A DNA stretch of 64,000 nt from Laburnicola sp. R22_1. Taxonomy: Eukaryota > Ascomycota > Dothideomycetes > Pleosporales > Didymosphaeriaceae. A program made the position numbers and the translations under genes. This document shows, piece by piece, positions 58,788-64,000 of this stretch. The notes below the pieces were generated by a model. That model was not told the origin of the DNA and did not search any database. It saw only the letters and a list, made by a program, of their open reading frames with translations. Numbering within the stretch: position 1 is the first letter of the stretch; every line of letters starts with the position of its first letter. The DNA is taken from positions 1,612,001 to 1,676,000 of the forward strand of contig JACONQ010000007.1 of NCBI GenBank assembly GCA_014281115.1. The letters are read 5' to 3'.

Positions 58788-60902
58788 CCGAGGCTCACCG
58801 TCCGACCAGCCCCACCACCCAACAGAGCCACCCACCACGACAACACCTTAACTTCAACACGCGATAACTCCACCAGTATGAGCCCAATCGAGGCTGCGCT
58901 TGCAGCTATTGAATCGCTAGAACCTGGAGAACAATTTAGCTATAGACAGATGGCGAGAGAGTATGGTTGTAACCGTGCAGCGCTCGCACAAAGACATAAG
59001 GGCGTCTCAACCTCACGCGCTACCCAGGCTCAAAACCAGCAAGCTCTCCACCCACAACAGGAGCAGGAGCTCCTACTCTATATTAAACAGCTCACTAGCC
59101 GAGGCCTCCCACCTACACAAGCTATGATTGGAAATTTCGCCTCACAAATCGCGAGGAGAGAGCTTGGAGTAAACTGGGTTAATCGCTTTGTCCACCAGTA
59201 TCCTGACGAGCTCATCTCAAAATGGACGACGGGCATTGACAACAGTCGCCACAAGGCTGATTCAGGGAGGAAGTACAGCCTCTACTTCGACCTCCTACGC
59301 GAGAAGATTGAGCAGTATCACGTTGAGCCTCGTCACACATACAATATAGATGAGAAGGGCTTTATGCTTAGTGTTATAGGTCGCTCAAAGAGGATCTTTA
59401 GCAGAGCCTCGTACGAGGAGGGGAAGAGGAGGAGTACTATCCAGGATAGCTCGCGAGAGTGGATAACGCTGCTAGCCTGTATCTGCGCTGATGGATCTTA
59501 CCTTGAGCCCGCTCTCATCTATCAGTCAGCCTCAGGATCGATACAGGACTCCTGGCTACAGGCCCTCGATCATGCGACTCATCAGGTTCGAATCTCCTCA
59601 TCGCCCTCTGGCTGGACAAACAACGATATCGGCCTCGCGTGGCTTAAACAGGTGTTTGATCGCGGTACAAAGGCGAAGGCTCGATCTTCCTATCGATTGC
59701 TTATCCTAGATGGCTATAGATCTCACCTTATAATAGATTTTATTAAGTACTGCAATTAGAATAAGATCCTCCTCGCTGTATATCCTCCTTATTCAACCTA
59801 TACGCTGCAGCCGCTTGATGTAGCTATGTTCAAGCCTCTGTCTATAGCCTACTTAAAGGAGATCTTAGCCTTTATGGAAAGGAGCCAGGGCCTTTGCTTA
59901 ATAAGCAAGAGGGATTTCTTCCCCCTCTTCTACTGAGCCTGGCAGGCCTCCTTTAAGGAAACGTCAATCCTAAAGGCCTTTGAGGCTACAGGCCTCTCAC
60001 CCTTCCATCCTAAGGTTATACTACAGAGATTCAACACTAGCCCAAGCTTCTTAAGCGATAGCGAGTCCTCAGCCTTAAGTGCCTCAAACTAGAGGAAGAC
60101 TAAAGGCCTACTGCGTTAGGTAGTCAAGGATCGAGGTGATAAACGAGCTCAAAAGCTAAGCCAGGCCTTCCACCAAATCTCAACTCAAAAGACCCTCCTT
60201 GAGTATGAGGTCAAGGGCCTACGAAAGGCTCTGATCAACGAGAGAACGCGTAGGAAGCGAGGCAAGCCTCTCCTACTTAAGGAGCCTGAGGAGTATCAAG
60301 GTGGAGCTATATTTTGGTCTCCAAGGAAGGTGAAGGAGGCACGTGATCGCCGGCAGCTCCAGGAGCGCGAGGAGGAGCAGGTACAACACCAAAAAGCTGA
60401 GACAAATAGGCTTCGTAAAGAGACAAGACAGGCAAAGGCGAAGGAGAAGGAAATAAGGCGTCAGGCGAGGGCTGTAGCCAATCTGGTAAAGGAGGAGAAG
60501 GCGGAGAAGGCTGCTGAACAGGCCTCTAGGGCAGCTGCTCGCAGGACTGCAAAACGACTCCAACAAGCTCTCAAAACGTCTCAAAAGGGTAAGAAGCGCA
60601 ACCTTAAGGCTCCTATAAAAGCTACTCCTAGAAAGAGATCTATCGCGAGGCCTGCAGCTGGTGGGGAGGCTTATAAGGCTGTTATAGCTCAACCAGCTTC
60701 TACCTCGCGCAAAGGGCGCGCGATTAAAACTCCAACACGATTTCTATAGCTATATATATTAATCAATACCTATAGATATTACCACTAAAAAATATCGCGA
60801 TAATAACTATTATGTGAGGCTCTACAGCCTCAAGTTGCAGAGCTGTTTTGGTGTTCAGGTGGCTCTGTTGGGTGGTGGGGCTGGTCGGACGGTGAGCCTC
60901 GG
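58788..60902. mobile_element. Fot1-type element, 2.1 kb, 45-bp TIRs
   Basis: Exact 45-nt terminal inverted repeats, 58788-58832 and 60858-60902, beginning CCGAGGCTCACCGTCCGACC. They are flanked by TA at 58786-58787 and 60903-60904. Identity of the TIRs and the mild damage of the single gene indicate a younger insertion than its neighbours. Confidence 0.9.
58878..60749 (+). pseudogene. Fot1-type DDE transposase, four nonsense codons
   Basis: Start at ATG 58878 (MSPIEAALAAIESLEPGEQF). The frame also reads upstream through the TIR, but that is terminal repeat. About 624 codons in one phase. HTH: FSYRQMAREYGCNRAALAQRH. HTH_CENPB-like: GVNWVNRFVHQYPDEL. DDE_1: YNIDEKGFML, LLILDGYRSH, YTLQPLDVAMFKPL, with all acids retained. 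Basic, Lys/Arg/Glu-rich coiled-coil tail. Stops at 59757 (TAG), 59934 (TGA), 60090 (TAG) and 60117 (TAG). All are one transition from a sense codon (CAG, CGA or TGG). The first truncates it between the second and third catalytic motifs. Confidence 0.87.
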
Positions 60903-60904
60903 TA

Positions 60905-63003
60905 GGTCAGCAAGTGCACGTTCCCACCAAATGCACGTTTTTAGCATAATCGCCACCCACAAAGATAAGGCTGTAGAGCTCTATATATATTATAAAATTG
61001 CCAGATTTTCTAGAGTAATAATTAGAGGAGCTTATTAAGTAATTCTGGCACCTAATTAGCTACTAAAAGCGGAGGGGGAGGCGTATTTTATAGGTACGCG
61101 TTAAGGGGCCAGAATTAGGCACCCTATCTTTAATAGGCAATAACTTAGGCTGTATATGCTTAATATCCTTTATACTTAATATAGTAGGCTTAAGGCGTCT
61201 CTAATTACCCTTTTTAGAAGCTTTATACTTATTATAGAGTTGCTTTTCTATTACCTAGGCCTTATACGCTTCCTAAGCTTTAAGGGCCTTTTACTTACGC
61301 TCCTAGGTGCGCTTCTCTTTAGCGGCAGCTCTCTTCTAGCGCCTCTTCTCTAGTAGAGCTGCCTTTTAAAGCTTTTACTACTCTCTAAGCTTTATCTCCT
61401 TATCTTTCTAAAGCTATATTGCTATTTCCTCTACCTCTTTTTTAGCCTAAAAGTCCTAAGCTTTCTAAACCTTTGCTAGCAACTAAAATACAGCTCTATT
61501 ATTATAGTTCTCTAGCGCTTTTAGCTGTAAAGCTTTGCTATACTAGCGGCGCTTCTTCTTATTAAGAAGAGCCTCTTTAAGCTACTTATTTTTATGCTTT
61601 AAGAGCTAATTTTTAGCGGCAATTATATAGACTATGCGAGTAAGCTTTATAGTCTATAAATAATATACATTCTTAACAGCCTTATGTAAAAGACTCTTAA
61701 TTTTTAGCTAGTCGCGTACGCTAAATACAGATAAGCTACTTCTACTTAAGGATAGGCACTTATATTATAGAAAGTAAAATTGCGTAAGAATTTTATTAGA
61801 ATTAAAAGGCGCAAGCCTAGTAGTCGTAAAGGCGCTTAGAATAGTCTTTTTAGTTAGCGAGCAATCTCAGGCAGCTTAAAATAGCCACTAAAAGTCCCTT
61901 TTTATAATACTAGAGAGCTCTTAGCAATCTTTTATAAAGCGCGTAAGGCTAGCAAAGTACGTAGCTACTAAAAGGCTAAGCATCCTAATATTAAGCGGCT
62001 AAAGCGTATAGGTACTATAAGGCAAAAATATAATAAGTAGGATCTTATTAGTATTATAGAAATTAATAAATTCTATTATTATATAAGATTTATGGCTGTT
62101 AAGAATTAAGAGATAATAGGACGTCTTTGCCTTTGCCTTTATCTCGTAGTTAAATACCTACTTAAGCTAGCTAAGGCTAATATTATTATTAGTCTAGCCT
62201 AATAGAGAGGATATAAAAAGGCCTAGTAATTTTAGATGTTAAAATTCTATAGCTAGAGATCTTATATATTACTAAATATAGTTTAGTAAATTAATACTAA
62301 AGTAAGTGTAGTTCTAATAGCGCAAATATAGGCTATTAATATTATCTACTTGCGATTGCTATTCTATAGTATGTGCCAAGCTCTTCTGCTCTTAAAATAG
62401 CTGTATAAGAAGACTTTCTTTAAGCACTCTAATAAGAAAGCCTTTTTTATCTATATTATAAATATGCCGCATGTTAATATTATATTGCTTAATTTTACGC
62501 TTTAATAGATTAAAGTATAGCATATATTTAAAGGCAGAATTAGCTTTATAGCGCTAAGAGTTAAGGCTAAAGGTCTATTACAGAATTAGGTTAAGCTTAT
62601 AGCGCTCTATAAAGCACGTTGGCCACTTCGCGCCTAAAACTCTTCTAGCTATTTCTAATACAAAATTTTGTATTATATTAAGTGTAGAAGGTAGCCTATT
62701 AGAGCTAAAGTGCTAAATATACTCTATAAGAGTCTTTTCCTAGGTGTTATTAAGTAATTATTAATTTTTAGAGCGGGTAGCTATTAACCTAGTAATTCCG
62801 CATACGCGCTATAATAGAGTTAAGTAGTTAACACTAAAGTCTTTTGCAATTTGTGTGTAATTAGCTTTTTCTAGAGATTCTGGTAATTTAATAGCTATAA
62901 GAGCTGTCTTAATAGCTGCTATATTAGTGAAGATATCGCGTGTTAAAGATTTCGCGATTTTGGTAAAAAGTGTGCATTTGGTAGTCCTGTGCACTTAATA
63001 ACC
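60905..63003. mobile_element. Degraded Fot1-type element sharing a TA with its neighbour
   Basis: Inverted ends: the left reads GGTCAGCAAGTGCACG at 60905 and the right, reverse-complemented, GGTTATTAAGTGCACA. A second shared block, ACCAAATGCAC, lies just inside both. TA occurs at 60903-60904 and 63004-63005. The left TA is also the right TA of the preceding element. A minus-strand fragment at 62994-62812 resembles the Fot1 HTH region. The rest is AT-rich with dense stops. Confidence 0.65.
62809..62994 (-). pseudogene. N-terminal fragment of a Fot1-type transposase
   Basis: Reads IAAIKTALIAIKLPESLEKA then NYTQIAKDFSVNYLTLL. This parallels the N-terminal IEAALAAIESLEPGEQFSYRQMAREYGCNRAAL of the adjacent element. 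Only about 60 codons are open; the remainder is destroyed. Confidence 0.6.
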
Positions 63004-64000
63004 TAATATATTATAGGTTAGGTTGGAATTAGATTTTCTTATATAAGACTCTAACTCTAACCTAACCTTTACCTATAGATTTTGCGCTAGTAATAGGTAT
63101 AGATTAGGTTAAGGTTATATAAGCTATAGGTTAGATTAGGATTATATAGACTATATTAGGAAAAGTTTTAAGTAAGTATAAGTATCTAGGGTATCTAAGT
63201 GGCTCTAAGCACGCTTACACACGCCTACGCACTAAATATACTTAGAGTGTACTAGTAATACTACTTTTTTTTTAGTGTGTGTATGTGTAAGGTTGCGTAA
63301 AAATACGCACCTATACTACTAGTACATCTAGGGCATCTAGAATACCTAGAGTATATAGGGCACCTATACTATTAAAATAATACTAATTAATTAGCAAATA
63401 AAGCTCTTTAATTGGCTAGAATTTAAAAAAGCTTAGTAAGCTACTTACTAAGCAGCTTACTAAGCTTTTAAAAAAGATTTTTAAAGTATAAAGTTAAAGT
63501 CTCTTACTAGATAGTAATTACTAGTTAATATAATAGTACTAATTACTAGCGTATTATATAAAACTTCTACTAAATTCTAAATTCTAGATTTTATAGGTTT
63601 AAAAATAGAAAAGTATAGTTTTATAATTTTTTAAAAGAATTAGATTAGGCGAAAATTAGTAGCTTAGTAAAGAATACTATTTTAAAAAGTTTAAACTTTA
63701 GTAACTTTTTAACTACTTTATTATTATTATAACTTTTTTAAAAATTTATGTATAGCGTTAAATTAACTACCTAGAGATAGTATAATAAAGGCTTTTATCG
63801 TAAATAATATAATAAAAAAGTAGAGCCCCCTACTTAGTAATTAAAAAAGACGTAAATAGGTAGTCATAAAAATACGCGTTTTAAAAAAATTTATATAATA
63901 ATTTATTAGTACAATATTTTTATATAATAATATTACGTAATATATATAATAACTAGTAAAATAAAGAGTTTTTATTAATTACTAACTAATTACGTAATAA
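63004..64000. other. AT-rich edge of window, unassigned
   Basis: About 1 kb of AT-rich DNA with imperfect GGTTAG / CTAACC units around 63010-63150. No coding sequence. It may be further RIP-degraded transposon; its far end lies outside the window. Confidence 0.4.

Noticed and set aside
58773..58877. Upstream start for the Fot1-type transposase at 58773
   Set aside because: That ATG lies outside the element and the frame reads through the TIR; ATG 58878 precedes the conserved N-terminus.
63010..63150. Telomere-like CTAACC / GGTTAG units
   Set aside because: Irregular, mixed orientation and embedded in RIP-like AT-rich DNA; not a telomeric array.

Overview
The window looks like a chromosome segment from a filamentous ascomycete (Pezizomycotina). 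The evidence is short (about 45-95 nt) GT-AG introns with CTRAC-type branch points, compact conserved housekeeping genes, and AT-rich blocks holding transposons whose stop codons look like C-to-T (RIP-type) damage. A Dothideomycete or Pleosporales host is an inference from gene content and isochore-like structure, not something the sequence proves.

Layout. 1-26135 is gene-rich: PI31 proteasome regulator (-), ATG18 (-), the tRNA wybutosine enzyme PPM2/TYW4 (+), a Pps1-type dual-specificity phosphatase (-), the DNA polymerase delta small subunit (-), the scavenger decapping enzyme DcpS (+), a Git3/Gpr1-type glucose-sensing GPCR (-, broken), a UCH-type ubiquitin hydrolase (-), ARC1 (+) and UDP-glucose 4-epimerase (+). 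26832-33710 is a nested pair of related Tc1/mariner-like (DD34E) elements. Each carries a transposase gene and a second, convergent accessory gene of unknown function. 33711-41911 holds a spacer and a large STAND/NLR-like NTPase with a long helical-repeat C-terminus, carrying at least one in-frame nonsense codon. 42781-55389 is gene-rich again: a SUN-domain protein (+), a quinone oxidoreductase (+), a tandem Myb-like protein (-), EXO84 (-), TOM20 (+), YPT6 (-) and NOP53 (+). 55854-64000 is an AT-rich transposon graveyard: a pogo/Fot1 element inside a long-TIR foldback element, a second Fot1-type element, a third one sharing a TA with it, and unresolved AT-rich DNA to the window edge.

The host genes are functionally unlinked, as is usual in fungi. 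Several are divergent pairs sharing a promoter of 0.3-0.7 kb (ATG18/PPM2, POLD4/DcpS, UCH/ARC1, EXO84/TOM20, YPT6/NOP53). The most novel material is the two-gene Tc1/mariner family. Two diverged copies keep the same convergent architecture and homologous accessory proteins, and long terminal inverted repeats end a few bases outside both start codons. Other notable points are an 847-bp insertion that enlarged a 54-nt GPCR intron to 910 nt with a 9-bp target duplication, and transposase relics in which every premature stop I could interpret sits where a Gln codon is expected.

Exon coordinates were derived by hand from splice consensus, reading-frame continuity and family knowledge. No search or alignment tool was run.
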